A stretch of 64,000 bases of DNA from Anaerolineae bacterium (GCA_026645815.1 JAPKMR010000006.1:1-64000); one strand, 5' to 3'; counted from the stretch's first letter, positions 7,156 to 16,301 are shown. Program-made: numbers and translations. The notes: generated by a model not told the origin, from the sequence alone.

Positions 7156-8971
7156 CTCACCATTCGCTGAAATGATCATGACTATTCTGAATTTGCTGCT
7201 AATGCCGAGTAGATGGTGGGTGATAGGCCCAGCAGTTCCAGGATGCGGGTCTGCAAGGCAGTCAACGGTGTCACGTGATACACGACCTGTTCGGGTAGAT
7301 GCACGGTGGTGAGTGTGATGTTGTTAAATGCTTTGAGCAAACGTTCGGTGGTTGGCGTATCCGTGCCCTTTTTGGGATTCTCGGCGTGCAGTCCGACCAG
7401 TTTTTCCTGGGCTTGTTGCAACTTCTGGCGGACGACAAACTCAATCAAGGTCAGTAAACGCACACCGATACTCAACAAGTTGGTCAACCCCACCACTTGG
7501 TCATCGCGTTTGACGAACAGCGGGGTAAGCGACAGAGGCGCGCCCTTCAGACGATGAAAACCACGCTCAATCAACCATTCATCCCGATAAGTCAGCAACG
7601 CTTGCTCGAGGGGCAATTCCTCAATGGGTGCGTTAGTCACATATGCCCGCCAGCCCATCGTCTCGCGCAGGGCAGCCAGCGCGTCTTCTTGGCAGGTCAC
7701 TGCGGTGATTTGATAGCGCACCTCGACCGTTTCTCGAGTAGGACGATTGGGGGTGCCGCGGCCCCGGCCTACGTAGTGGGTCTGATGCTTCTCCTGGCGT
7801 TCAAACGCGTAGGTCAACAAGCCGACCACGTCGTGCGCCTTCAGAATAGCTTCCGCTGCGGCAAGCAACGCGCTCTCCTCCCGGATTTGACGCTTGCCGC
7901 GTGCGGGTGCGGGGGTCAAGGCCAGCAATCCCGCCGTCGCGCGCTCCAAACGCTGTTCCAGACCCCGTTTCAGTTTCTTGGCATAGGTCTCCGAGTGCGC
8001 CACGATGACCCGCTCTCGCCACCTGACCAATTGACCATCCTCCTCTGCTACCATCTGGCGCTCAATCTCGTACCCTTCCGCCAACAACACCCGCTCCCCC
8101 TGCGCGTTTTCCACATACACCGGCTGCAACGCGTCTTCGCCGTTGAGGGCCGCTTGCACCCACCCGCGCAACAACTCCGCGTTCTCCCCAGTCAGCGCCA
8201 GCGGACACAGATATTGCTGCTCCAGGCGCTGAATATGCGCCCGCGTCGCCAAAGCACTCATCTTGCAGTCGCCGACAAACAACAGCCCCAGCACGTTGAG
8301 CATCTCCACAATCCGGTCTACCGCCGGAATGTACAGCGGGTCGTCAGCCTTCTCCCCAGACAACACATCCGTGACCAGCGGCAGTCCCAACGGGTCCAAG
8401 GCCCCTACCATGACCTTGATCTGGCGCAATGTCGGGTCGTCTTTGCTGTGACCAAACTGAAACAGACCCGCTTCGCTGTCGGCATGGTATCCCGAAACGG
8501 TCGTTGGATCCAACCGTACGCGCTTGGGCTTCAAATCATACACCCGTATGATGCTCTGTCCCAACTCCAACTCGATTGCGTGCCACACCTGCGGCTTGCT
8601 CAAGTACCGCAACAGCAACGTCAAGCGATCATCCGTGAAATCGGTCTCGCGGATGTCCAGCCCCGCCACGCGCTCCAGCGTCTCGTGAGCTTGGCGCACC
8701 CAGTCGCGCACCGTCAGCTTACGATGATCGCCTTGCGACACCATGTGCGCCAACCAAATGGTGGCCAGCCAGCCCCAACTCAGTCCTTGTTGCAAGCCAT
8801 GACGGGTCAGATGGCGATCCAAAATCGCGGGAAAGCCCAGACGTTTCATAATTTCGAGCAACAGCACAAAATCGTCAATCCGTTCACTCTTGATGGTCAA
8901 CTCAGTAGTAGTCATCCTCTGAGTGTACCAGCAAATTTACGATTTCGCTAACGATTTCAGCGAATGATCAG
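7156..8971 (-). mobile_element. IS1634-like (IS4 group) insertion sequence
   Basis: A 1816-bp element holding one transposase gene. Its ends are inverted repeats: CTCACCATTCGCTGAAAT at the left and, read inward from the right, CTGATCATTCGCTGAAAT, with a further shared AATTTGCTG inside. The flanking TTGTT at 7151-7155 and 8972-8976 is a likely 5-bp target duplication, in the size range known for this group. Perfect duplications and an intact transposase suggest a recent insertion. Confidence 0.85.
7182..8915 (-). CDS. IS1634-family transposase
   Basis: A 577-residue full-length DDE transposase. The likely catalytic residues are Asp136 (LDPTTVSG), Asp216 (FVGDCKMSA) and Glu450 within YRDEWLIERGFHRLK, which fits the IS4-group Y-...-E-x6-K signature except that the expected arginine is a glutamate. 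The large insertion between the second Asp and the Glu is typical of IS1634. No frameshift or internal stop is present, so it should be able to cut and join the element ends. The coding strand faces away from the downstream helicase gene. Confidence 0.92.
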   Translation of the reverse strand: MTTTELTIKSERIDDFVLLLEIMKRLGFPAILDRHLTRHGLQQGLSWGWLATIWLAHMVSQGDHRKLTVRDWVRQAHETLERVAGLDIRETDFTDDRLTLLLRYLSKPQVWHAIELELGQSIIRVYDLKPKRVRLDPTTVSGYHADSEAGLFQFGHSKDDPTLRQIKVMVGALDPLGLPLVTDVLSGEKADDPLYIPAVDRIVEMLNVLGLLFVGDCKMSALATRAHIQRLEQQYLCPLALTGENAELLRGWVQAALNGEDALQPVYVENAQGERVLLAEGYEIERQMVAEEDGQLVRWRERVIVAHSETYAKKLKRGLEQRLERATAGLLALTPAPARGKRQIREESALLAAAEAILKAHDVVGLLTYAFERQEKHQTHYVGRGRGTPNRPTRETVEVRYQITAVTCQEDALAALRETMGWRAYVTNAPIEELPLEQALLTYRDEWLIERGFHRLKGAPLSLTPLFVKRDDQVVGLTNLLSIGVRLLTLIEFVVRQKLQQAQEKLVGLHAENPKKGTDTPTTERLLKAFNNITLTTVHLPEQVVYHVTPLTALQTRILELLGLSPTIYSALAANSE

Positions 8972-9025
8972 TTGTTGGGAAAACCAAAATAGGTTTTGCA
9001 GACAGACGAAGAGGGTCTTTTCTTA

Positions 9026-9060
9026 TGTTTTTGGGGCGCGCGAAGCGCGCCCCAAAAACA
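9026..9060. repeat. Perfect hairpin between the insertion sequence and the helicase gene
   Basis: A 16-bp perfect stem (9026-9041 with 9045-9060) closes on GAA. Its TTTTTGG...CCAAAAA ends resemble the central palindromes at 15389-15431 and 37332-37374, so it could be a relative whose left flank was cut off by the insertion sequence. It lies 75 bp before the helicase start. Confidence 0.5.
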
Positions 9061-9134
9061 TTCCCTTTCAGATTGAGCCAGGCAATCGGGGTCGCGGGCA
9101 TGGCGCGGATGCTAACCTGAGTTACAATAAGCCC

Positions 9135-11645
9135 ATGGCTCTGGACTCCCTACTTTCTATTCTGCGCGAAGACCCGCGCTTCATTCGCAATGTGACGGCG
9201 TGGCGCACACTGCCGGCGCAGGCTTCGCAGACCGCCGGGTGGCCGGCTGAACTCGATACGCGTCTAAGCGTTGCCGGGCAGGCGCTGGGCATTCCCGCCC
9301 TTTACAGCCATCAAGCCCACGCTGTGGAAGCCGCACTGCGTGGCGAAAATGTCATCCTGTCCACGGGAACGGCTTCTGGCAAGACCTTGGGCTACGCGCT
9401 GCCGCTGCTCCATACACTGTTGCGCGATCCTACGGCAACCGCGCTGTTGCTCTTTCCTACCAAGGCGCTGGCTCACGATCAAATCGCGGCGTTGGAAACC
9501 TGGATTGGCGCGCTCCAAGCGTCGCTTGCCCTGCGCCCCTACGATGGCGACACGCCCCAAGGTCGCCGCGCCGCCATCCGTAAGGAAGCGCGTATCCTTG
9601 TCTCCAACCCCGATATGCTGCACCTGGGCATCTTGCCGCACCACACACAGTGGTTGCGTTTCTTTAGCGGTTTGCGCTATGTGGTGCTCGATGAGCTGCA
9701 CACTTACCGGGGTGTCTTCGGTAGCCACATTGCCAATGTGTTGCGCCGCCTGCGGCGTGTGGCGCGCTTCTATGGCGCGGAACCGCGCTTCATTGGCGCA
9801 TCGGCGACGATTGCTAACCCGCAGCAGTTGGCTGAAGCTCTCTGGGAAGCACCTGTCACACCTGTGGAGACCGATGGCGCCCCCTATGGCGGACGCCATG
9901 TGCTGTTCTACAATCCACCGTTGCTCAATGCCGATTTAGGCTTGCGCGCCAGCGCCGCGGATGAGGCGGCGCAGCTCACGCTGCGACTTCTGCACGCTGG
10001 TGTGCAAACCATCGTCTTTGCGCGCTCGCGGCTCTCGGTGGAGCTGCTGTTGCGCGGGTTGCGCGAGCGGGCTGCGCGCGCCGGATTCCCCACCGAGATG
10101 ATTCAGGGCTATCGCGGCGGCTATTTGCCGCAGGAACGCCGCGTTATCGAGCAGGACCTGCGTGAAGGGCGCACCCGTGTTGTGGTCGCTACCAATGCCC
10201 TGGAGCTGGGCATTGATATCGGTGCACTGGATGCCTCGGTGCTGGTGGGCTATCCCGGCACTATTGCCGCAACCCGCCAGCAGATGGGACGCGCCGGGCG
10301 CCGGGCAGGGGCCTCGCTCTCTGTGTTGGTGGCTACCCCGGCACCGCTGGACCAATATCTGATCACGCATCCAGAATATTTCTTCGTGCGCTCACCGGAA
10401 GAGGCGCGGCTGAATGCCGATGCGCTGGCGGTAGTTGGCTCACATCTCGCCTGTGCGGCTTTTGAGCTGCCCTTCGAACGGGACGAGCCTTTTGGCTTGC
10501 TGCCGGAGGTCACCCCGCTGCTGGAGGCGCTCAGCGCCGAAGGGGTGCTGCACCGCAGCGCCGAGCGTTTCACCTGGTTGGGCGAGACCTACCCTGCGCA
10601 AGGCGTCTCGCTGCGCATCGCCACCGCCGATAATGTGGTCATCCAGACAACTGCGGGAATGACGCTGGGCATCATGGACCGCGCCAGCGCTGCCAGCATG
10701 GTCCATGAGGGAGCAATCTACTTTCACAGCGCTACGCCCTATCTCATCACTGCGCTGGATTGGGAGAGGGGTTTGGCGCAAGCGCATCCGGGTGACTACG
10801 ATTATTACACCGTCGCGGCGGCAGCGACCTCCGTGGAGCGTTTGGCGTTGCGCGAGACATTGCGGCGTGGTGCGCTCACCCTTACTGATGAAGAGGTACT
10901 TGTCCACAGCAAACCCAGTACGTACCGGCGGGTGAGTTTGGCGAACCATGACACGCTTGGTTGGGGCGAGATTGACCTGCCAGAGCAGCTGTTGGAAACC
11001 GAGGGCTGCCGCGTGACGCTGGCTGAGGCCTTGGTGGACGTGCTGGCGCAAGAAGGTATTCACGTTGCGCCGCTGGATTATGGTCCTGAGTGGCCCAAAA
11101 TCCGCGAGACGATTTTGACGCGAGATACGCACACCTGCCGCCTGTGTGGTGCGCCTGCCCGCCCAGAAGCGCCGCTCGAGGTGCATCACCTTACACCGGT
11201 GCGGACTTTTCTCGCGCAGTATCCCCCCTCGGTGGCGCTGCATCTGGCGCACGCCGCTGAGAACCTGCTGACGCTGTGCTCGCTTTGTCACGCAAAAGTG
11301 GAGCGCGCGCGTGGAGCGCGGACGGCGCTGAGTGGGCTTTCCTATTTGTTGCGGAATCTCGCCCCCGTCTTCCTCATGTGTGACCCCGGCGACCTGGGCG
11401 CCTCTGTTCAGGCGCGGGATGTGGAATCCGGGCAGCCCTCGATTATCCTCTACGACACAGCGCCAGGCGGGGTGGGCCTTAGCCCGCGCTTGCTAGGGCT
11501 ATGGGAGCGCCTTGCCGAAGCCGCACTGGAGCGCGTGCATACCTGTCCCTGCGCCGATGGTTGTCCCTCATGCGTGGGACCTGTGGGGGAAAGTGAGCCT
11601 GGCGCCAAAACCGCAACGGCAAAACTGCTGCAACAAGTGGTGTAA
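9135..11645 (+). CDS. MrfA/YprA-type superfamily 2 helicase with an inserted HNH motif
   Basis: An 836-residue protein. The helicase core has motif I TGTASGKT (Lys83), motif II DELH (Asp186), SAT and the motif VI stretch QQMGRAGRRAG. The C-terminal part has the DUF1998/MZB zinc-binding cysteines ending in CPCADGCPSCVGP. The family (MrfA/Hrq1) unwinds DNA and in Bacillus takes part in mitomycin C repair. Between residues about 660 and 725 there is a full HNH-type signature: CRLCG (from Cys668), LEVHHLTP, and NLLTLCSLCH (Cys718, His719), which I do not expect in ordinary family members. It may add nuclease activity, though it could be purely structural. The ATG at 9135 is chosen because homology begins there; the frame is open back to 8964 across the insertion-sequence edge. 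Confidence 0.85.
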   Translation: MALDSLLSILREDPRFIRNVTAWRTLPAQASQTAGWPAELDTRLSVAGQALGIPALYSHQAHAVEAALRGENVILSTGTASGKTLGYALPLLHTLLRDPTATALLLFPTKALAHDQIAALETWIGALQASLALRPYDGDTPQGRRAAIRKEARILVSNPDMLHLGILPHHTQWLRFFSGLRYVVLDELHTYRGVFGSHIANVLRRLRRVARFYGAEPRFIGASATIANPQQLAEALWEAPVTPVETDGAPYGGRHVLFYNPPLLNADLGLRASAADEAAQLTLRLLHAGVQTIVFARSRLSVELLLRGLRERAARAGFPTEMIQGYRGGYLPQERRVIEQDLREGRTRVVVATNALELGIDIGALDASVLVGYPGTIAATRQQMGRAGRRAGASLSVLVATPAPLDQYLITHPEYFFVRSPEEARLNADALAVVGSHLACAAFELPFERDEPFGLLPEVTPLLEALSAEGVLHRSAERFTWLGETYPAQGVSLRIATADNVVIQTTAGMTLGIMDRASAASMVHEGAIYFHSATPYLITALDWERGLAQAHPGDYDYYTVAAAATSVERLALRETLRRGALTLTDEEVLVHSKPSTYRRVSLANHDTLGWGEIDLPEQLLETEGCRVTLAEALVDVLAQEGIHVAPLDYGPEWPKIRETILTRDTHTCRLCGAPARPEAPLEVHHLTPVRTFLAQYPPSVALHLAHAAENLLTLCSLCHAKVERARGARTALSGLSYLLRNLAPVFLMCDPGDLGASVQARDVESGQPSIILYDTAPGGVGLSPRLLGLWERLAEAALERVHTCPCADGCPSCVGPVGESEPGAKTATAKLLQQVV

Positions 11646-11747
11646 GAGCAATCCGGAATACTGAACCGCCGCGAGAAATCACCTTTCTCCCGGATTCATG
11701 GATGGTTGCAGGTGTGGCGCGCCAGATCAGTACGCTGCGCTCGCTGC
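11646..11747. other. Convergent gap with an imperfect stem-loop
   Basis: AATCCGG (11650-11656) pairs with CCGGATT (11690-11696), enclosing a smaller GAGAAA/TTTCTC stem. It may serve as terminator for the helicase or the leftward ABC operon, but it lacks a clear T run. Confidence 0.35.
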
Positions 11748-12545
11748 TTATTTCCAGCGTGTGAGAATCGTTTCTCGCTGAAAGAGCTTTACCGCTAACC
11801 AGACGACGCCTGCAGTCGTTGCAGCGATGAGTAGCGTTGCCCATCCCATGATGCGCATGTCGAGGTAGACCTTTCCCATCAGCACGACGAGGCTTAGCCC
11901 GATGAGGGGGATGATGAAGATGGCGGTCACCTGCTGTGCGGCGCGCGGGTCATTGAGGCGTGAGGAGGCGATGACACCGCACGCTGTGGAAAGCACTGCC
12001 AGAAAGGGTGTCTGAAGGGCCATGCTCAGCGACCAAACCGGGCGCACCCAGTAGGCAAAAACGGTGGGACTGCTGATAATGTATAGCCCGAGCGCCGTTA
12101 GCACGAAGCTGAGCCAGGTCAATACCACCGCCGGCGCTGAGGCCGTGATGATTTTGCCTAGCAATAACTCCGTTGTGCTGACAGGTGTAGCGAGCAGGGG
12201 TTCCAGGCTGCGGGTCTCCTTCTCACCGATGATGCTATATGCGGCTACATAGACCGGCAGTGCGAGGGGAATGAGCAGCAAGTAGAACATATATTGGTCA
12301 TTCAGAAGGATGATGACCCCATCTTTATACCCTAGCGCTTCCAGCTCTGGCGGCAACCCCATACCGCTATCGCCTGTCTCTGGGTCGAACTCGGCATCGG
12401 GTATGCGTTCCATGAAGTAGACCGTACCTACAATCATGCCCACCATTAACAGTGGCAGCAGCGCCATCATGATGAGTACCATCTTGTTTTTGCGCATATC
12501 CAGCCATTCCTTGGCTGCTACAGCTTGTAAACGCTTGCGATTCAT
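11748..12545 (-). CDS. ABC-2 type transporter permease
   Basis: A 265-residue membrane protein with about six hydrophobic segments and a long loop after the first, the usual shape of ABC-2 exporters of the NatB/CcmB-like group. Its start codon overlaps the stop of the ATPase gene by four bases (ATGA), which suggests translational coupling. Together with the ATPase it should form a homodimeric or simple two-gene exporter. The substrate is unknown; drugs, lipids or sodium are possible for this class. It is the last gene of the dGTPase-ABC operon. Confidence 0.82.
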   Translation of the reverse strand: MNRKRLQAVAAKEWLDMRKNKMVLIMMALLPLLMVGMIVGTVYFMERIPDAEFDPETGDSGMGLPPELEALGYKDGVIILLNDQYMFYLLLIPLALPVYVAAYSIIGEKETRSLEPLLATPVSTTELLLGKIITASAPAVVLTWLSFVLTALGLYIISSPTVFAYWVRPVWSLSMALQTPFLAVLSTACGVIASSRLNDPRAAQQVTAIFIIPLIGLSLVVLMGKVYLDMRIMGWATLLIAATTAGVVWLAVKLFQRETILTRWK

Positions 12546-13462
12546 GCTTCTGTCTCCGATTCCCGCAGCAGGTCAAAATAGACCTGCTCCAATGAATGTG
12601 ATTCTCTTTCCACGAACTGTATCGCTGCCCCTGCTGCGACCAATGCCTGGATCAGTTCGGGGTTGTGGCTTTCCGGTTCGTTGAGCGCCACACGCAAGCC
12701 CTCCGCTGTTTCGACAACCTCGGTGACAAAGGGCAGCTCACGCACGAGGGGGATCAGCCCTGGCGCCTTTTCCCGCAGTCGCACTCGCACCGAACGCCCG
12801 TATAGTCCCTGGCGCAGGGTTTCCGGTGCATCCACCCGGATAAGGCGTTGCTTGATGACCGCGACCCGATCACAGAGCCGGTCGGCTTCATCAAGGTTGT
12901 GGGTGCAGATGAAGATGGTGCGTCCCTCGCCTTTGAGCGTGGCAATGAAATCTCGTACGACTCGCGCTGCCTCTGGGTCCAATGCCGAGGTGGGTTCATC
13001 CAGGAATAAAACGGGCGGTTCGTGTAAGAGCGCACGCGCAATCGCCAGTTTTTGCTGCATGCCTTTAGAGAATCCGCCCACGGCTTCCGCGCGCCGCTCC
13101 CAGAGGCCCAGAAGGCTAAGGTATTTTTGCACCTGTCCGGCGATATCCTGCACGCCGTGCAATCTGGCGAAAAACGCCAGGTTTTCCTCGGCATTGAGAC
13201 GAGGATAGAGGCCCGGGGTTTCGGTCAGTAGACCGACGCTGGCGCGCACGGCTTCATTATCCTGACCTACCCGCTTACCGTTGATCCACGCGGCGCCCGA
13301 GGTGGGCGCGATCAGGGCGGCGAGCATCCGCATCGTCGTGGTTTTGCCCGCACCATTAGGTCCCAAGAAGCCAAAAACCTCCCCACGCTCGACTTCGAGG
13401 CTCAGGTCGTCTACAGCTAGCAATTTTCCGAAACGTTTACTCAGGTGCTCGGTACGAATCAT
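12542..13462 (-). CDS. ABC transporter ATP-binding protein
   Basis: A 306-residue ATPase with Walker A GPNGAGKTT, the signature GGFSKGMQQKLAIARAL (the FSKGM form common in ABC-2 export systems) and Walker B VLFLDEPTSALDP. The C-terminal region of about 80 residues beyond the nucleotide-binding domain is typical of NatA/CcmA-like subunits. It begins one base after the dGTPase stop codon and overlaps the permease start, so the three genes are almost certainly co-transcribed. Confidence 0.9.
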   Translation of the reverse strand: MIRTEHLSKRFGKLLAVDDLSLEVERGEVFGFLGPNGAGKTTTMRMLAALIAPTSGAAWINGKRVGQDNEAVRASVGLLTETPGLYPRLNAEENLAFFARLHGVQDIAGQVQKYLSLLGLWERRAEAVGGFSKGMQQKLAIARALLHEPPVLFLDEPTSALDPEAARVVRDFIATLKGEGRTIFICTHNLDEADRLCDRVAVIKQRLIRVDAPETLRQGLYGRSVRVRLREKAPGLIPLVRELPFVTEVVETAEGLRVALNEPESHNPELIQALVAAGAAIQFVERESHSLEQVYFDLLRESETEA

Positions 13463-13463
13463 G

Positions 13464-14615
13464 TTACACCGCAGTCATGGGATCGAAGAGTTTGGCATAC
13501 TCCTGCAGTGCGTAGCGATCGGTCATGCCCGCAATATAATCGCAGACCAAGCGCTCCAGAGAACGCTCTTGCAGCTTTGCCTGCACTTCAAAGGGGAGTT
13601 GCGCTGGTTCGCCGATGTAAGCCTCGAAGAGCGCGGTGATTACGCGCTCCGCCTTGAGCTGCATCCGCATCACATGCGGATGGCGGTAGAGGCGCTCGTA
13701 GAGAAAGCGCTTGAGCTCGCGCGTCATGGCAGCGGTTTCTGGTGAAAGTCCCACGATTTTCTGCGGGCGCTGGCGCACATCTTCAACACTGGCGCAATGG
13801 CATTGCTCCAAACGTTCCGAGGTGGACGTGATCAGATCCGTGACCAGCAAGCCGATCAGGCGGCGTGTGAGTCTGTAACGGATCATGTCGTTGAAATCCT
13901 TGCCATTCCAGCCCAGGCTTTCTTTGAGCCGTTCCCACCAGGCAATGCCCGTGAGCTGTTCGGGGCGCAGCAACCCGGAACGTAAGCCGTCGTCGAGGTC
14001 GTGAGCGGTGTAGGCGATTTCGTCGGCGGGATTTGCTAGTTGCCCTTCCAACGTGCATTGTTTCTCTGGTTCGAAGCCCGTCGCATCAGCGCTGTCGTAC
14101 TCCGTTTCGTGCTTCACCATCCCTTCACGGACTTCCCAGGTGAGGTTGAGTCCTTCGAATTCGGGGTAGTGTACCGCGAGTTTGTCCACAATGCGCAGCG
14201 ATTGCCGGTTGTGATCAAAGCCCCCATGTTGCGCCATCAAGTGATTCAGCGTCATCTCGCCTGCGTGCCCAAAGGCTGGATGCCCCAAATCGTGTGCCAG
14301 GCACACGGCTTCCACCAGGTCCTCGTTCGCGCCCAGGGCGCGCGCCATTGTCCGCCCGATTTGCGCCACTTCCAAGGTATGGGTCAGGCGGGTACGGTAG
14401 TAATCGCCTTCATGGATGACAAAGACCTGGGTCTTGTATTCAAGACGCCGGAAGGCGGTATTATGAAGGATGCGATCACGGTCACGTTGAAATGCCGTGC
14501 GATAGGAAGCTTCTTCTTCAGGATAGCGGCGCCCACGCGATTGCCCGCTGCGCATTCCATAAGGCGCGAGGGCTTTATCCTCCAGGCGTTCTAGTTCTTC
14601 TCGTGTGATTAACAT
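13464..14615 (-). CDS. dgt: Deoxyguanosinetriphosphate triphosphohydrolase-like protein
   Basis: A 383-residue HD-domain protein. The N-terminal FQRDRDRILHNTAFRRLEYK and the metal-binding set RLTHTLEV and CLAHDLGHPAFGHAGE are diagnostic for dGTPase and related dNTP triphosphohydrolases, which split dNTPs into nucleoside and tripolyphosphate and so control the dNTP pool. The length fits the shorter type-2 family rather than the long E. coli enzyme, so substrate choice may be broader than dGTP. It heads an operon with an ABC exporter; no obvious functional link between the two is known to me. Confidence 0.9.
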   Translation of the reverse strand: MLITREELERLEDKALAPYGMRSGQSRGRRYPEEEASYRTAFQRDRDRILHNTAFRRLEYKTQVFVIHEGDYYRTRLTHTLEVAQIGRTMARALGANEDLVEAVCLAHDLGHPAFGHAGEMTLNHLMAQHGGFDHNRQSLRIVDKLAVHYPEFEGLNLTWEVREGMVKHETEYDSADATGFEPEKQCTLEGQLANPADEIAYTAHDLDDGLRSGLLRPEQLTGIAWWERLKESLGWNGKDFNDMIRYRLTRRLIGLLVTDLITSTSERLEQCHCASVEDVRQRPQKIVGLSPETAAMTRELKRFLYERLYRHPHVMRMQLKAERVITALFEAYIGEPAQLPFEVQAKLQERSLERLVCDYIAGMTDRYALQEYAKLFDPMTAV

Positions 14616-14795
14616 AAGACCCCCTAATGGTTAGCGAACTTACTTAGAATCTGTCCGGAAATTCATCTCAATCCGGGATTTGCGCCTGAGGGCGCGGTTT
14701 TGGGAGTGTGCAAAAACACTCCCCAGAAAGCGGATTTAATTGCAAGGCCCACCGGAGCACCATAGCGTGCTACAATTTCCGGATAGGTTTCATGT
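14616..14795. other. Gap upstream of dgt
   Basis: This 180-bp gap should carry the dgt promoter on the minus strand. It also contains a small stem (14702-14709 with 14716-14723). No gene is seen. Confidence 0.4.
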
Positions 14796-15206
14796 TCAGC
14801 TGCTGATGGCAATTGCAATCAGGCTGATGATCAATCCAATGCACAGGGTGATGCCGATAAAGAGCGCCAGATTACGTTCGAGTCGGGTGGGACGGACAAT
14901 GCGTCCCGAAATCCACAAAAATGGACCTGCTGCCAGCGCCAGGCCTATGAGTACTCCCAAAGTGTATATCAGGGCGGTTGCCATCAGGCGCGGCAAATCC
15001 ACCAGAATGATCAGGCGCCCCAGGGCGGCAATGGAAAAACGGCTTCCCAGAAAGGCATAGCCGGCGGCAATCAGGAGGGCGCTGAGCATCATCACCAGAC
15101 CCAGGACGCGACGCTGCGCCTTCTCGATCCAGAGCGTGAACCCACCCAAGAGAAATAGTGCCAGGGCGAATGTAAAGATGACAATGGAAAGCAGCTCAAT
15201 CAGCAT
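14796..15206 (-). CDS. Small membrane protein of unknown function
   Basis: I do not recognise the family. The 136-residue product has four hydrophobic stretches (about residues 5-25, 37-55, 75-97 and 112-134) joined by short charged loops such as WIEKAQRR and RPTRLERN, giving a four-helix inner-membrane protein with no catalytic motif. GGAGGG lies a few bases before the ATG, which supports translation. It stands alone, flanked by gaps on both sides. Confidence 0.65.
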   Translation of the reverse strand: MLIELLSIVIFTFALALFLLGGFTLWIEKAQRRVLGLVMMLSALLIAAGYAFLGSRFSIAALGRLIILVDLPRLMATALIYTLGVLIGLALAAGPFLWISGRIVRPTRLERNLALFIGITLCIGLIISLIAIAISS

Positions 15207-15569
15207 GTTGCCCTCCTTCAGGATCTGTGTGCTTCCATGATAACCGGAAACGTGTGCGGCGTCAATCGCGGTTGGACCAGGGACCAGCTCATACCGCGGG
15301 TAACCCTCTCAGGCGTCCCATGATACGGGGGCATTTCACATTTTGAGTAAAAAAGAAAACGATTACCACGCAAATGCCTATCTTTTGTTTGATTTTTGGC
15401 GGCGGAGCAAAGCTCCGCCGCCAAAAATCAATTTTATTCATTGCCGTCCCATTCTGAAACATCCCCCACGATACCCTCAGATTGCGTCTTGTGAGAATGT
15501 GGGTAGACTGAAAGAAGCGGTGAACAAAACCAACCACCGGCAATAGCTCTTGCCAAAGAGGAGCAGCGT
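15207..15569. other. Divergent gap filled by a MITE-like element
   Basis: This gap separates the small membrane protein from the short-chain reductase. Most of it is the palindromic element at 15327-15465; AGAGGAG (about 15557-15563) just before 15570 is the ribosome binding site of the reductase. No other gene is seen. Confidence 0.6.
15327..15465. repeat. MITE-like palindromic element, family 1
   Basis: A 139-bp element. Its centre is a perfect 20-bp stem (15389-15408 with 15412-15431, loop AAA). Its outer ends are imperfect inverted repeats of the form GGG..(3-4 bases)..TTTCA. CCATGATAC (15318-15326) and CCACGATAC (15466-15474) flank it and look like a 9-bp target duplication with one change. 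The inner left flank (CAAATGCCT, then a T-rich run, then TTGATTTTTGGCGG) matches the element at 37271-37433. It is too short to code for a transposase, so it would need one in trans. Confidence 0.75.
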
Positions 15570-16301
15570 ATGGATTTACGGGGCAAAATTGCGTTGGTAA
15601 CCGGCGGCGCCGTGCGCGTGGGGCGCGCGCTGACTCTGGCGCTGGCGCAGTCTGGCGCGGATGTTTTCGTCAATTACCGGGGTTCGGCGACAGAAGCTGA
15701 TGCTGTTGTGCGGGAAGCGCGCGCTTACGGTATAAGGGCTTGGCCCATCCAGGCTGACTTGAGCGACCACGCAGCTGTGGAACGATTGGTTCAGGTCGTC
15801 GAAGAGACCGCTGGCGGGGTGGATGTGCTGGTGAATAGTGCTTCTCCCTTCATCCATGCCCGGCTTGCCGATACTACACTGGAAGTGTGGCGCATGGTGA
15901 TGGGCGTGCTTCTTGATGGTCCCTTTCTGTTGTGCCGCGCTTTTGCGCCGGGCATGGTCGCACGCGGCAGTGGCTTGATCGTCAATATTTTGGATCAGAG
16001 CGCTTTTCACCCTGATCCCGCCTATTTCGCTCACACTATCGGCAAAACTGGCTTGTTGGGCATGACACGCGCCCTGGCAATGGAGTTGGCGCCTGCGGTG
16101 CGCGTCAATGCAATTGTTCCGGGTCCGGTGTTGCCGCCGCCAGATTTCACACCGGAGCAGGAATCTCGCATCGCACAGAGCACGCTGCTGCGGCGTTGGG
16201 GAACTCCCGAGGATGTCGCCCATGCTCTCCGCTATCTTCTCGAAGCGGATTACGTCACCGGCGAGACGCTCTTTGTGGACGGCGGGGAGGCCTTGAAGTA
16301 A
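15570..16301 (+). CDS. Short-chain dehydrogenase/reductase, pteridine-reductase-like, with altered catalytic motif
   Basis: A 243-residue Rossmann protein. The cofactor loop TGGAVRVGRA and the early basic residue in NYRGS point to NADP(H) and to the FolM/PTR1 branch; VNSAS takes the place of the usual NNAG. The normal catalytic YxxxK is not intact: around the lysine the sequence is AYFAHTIGKTG, which puts His at the usual Tyr position and a Tyr three residues earlier, while the expected Ser further upstream aligns with Asp (LDQS). Either the active site is shifted or the enzyme is not a normal reductase. A terminator-like palindrome follows. Substrate unknown. Confidence 0.78.
   Translation: MDLRGKIALVTGGAVRVGRALTLALAQSGADVFVNYRGSATEADAVVREARAYGIRAWPIQADLSDHAAVERLVQVVEETAGGVDVLVNSASPFIHARLADTTLEVWRMVMGVLLDGPFLLCRAFAPGMVARGSGLIVNILDQSAFHPDPAYFAHTIGKTGLLGMTRALAMELAPAVRVNAIVPGPVLPPPDFTPEQESRIAQSTLLRRWGTPEDVAHALRYLLEADYVTGETLFVDGGEALK

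Noticed and set aside
7497-8951. A long open frame (484 codons) antisense to the transposase
   Set aside because: It mirrors the transposase codons, has no ribosome binding site and no recognisable domain.
10250-10573. Antisense and alternate-frame open frames within the helicase gene
   Set aside because: Typical shadow frames of a G+C-rich gene without independent support.
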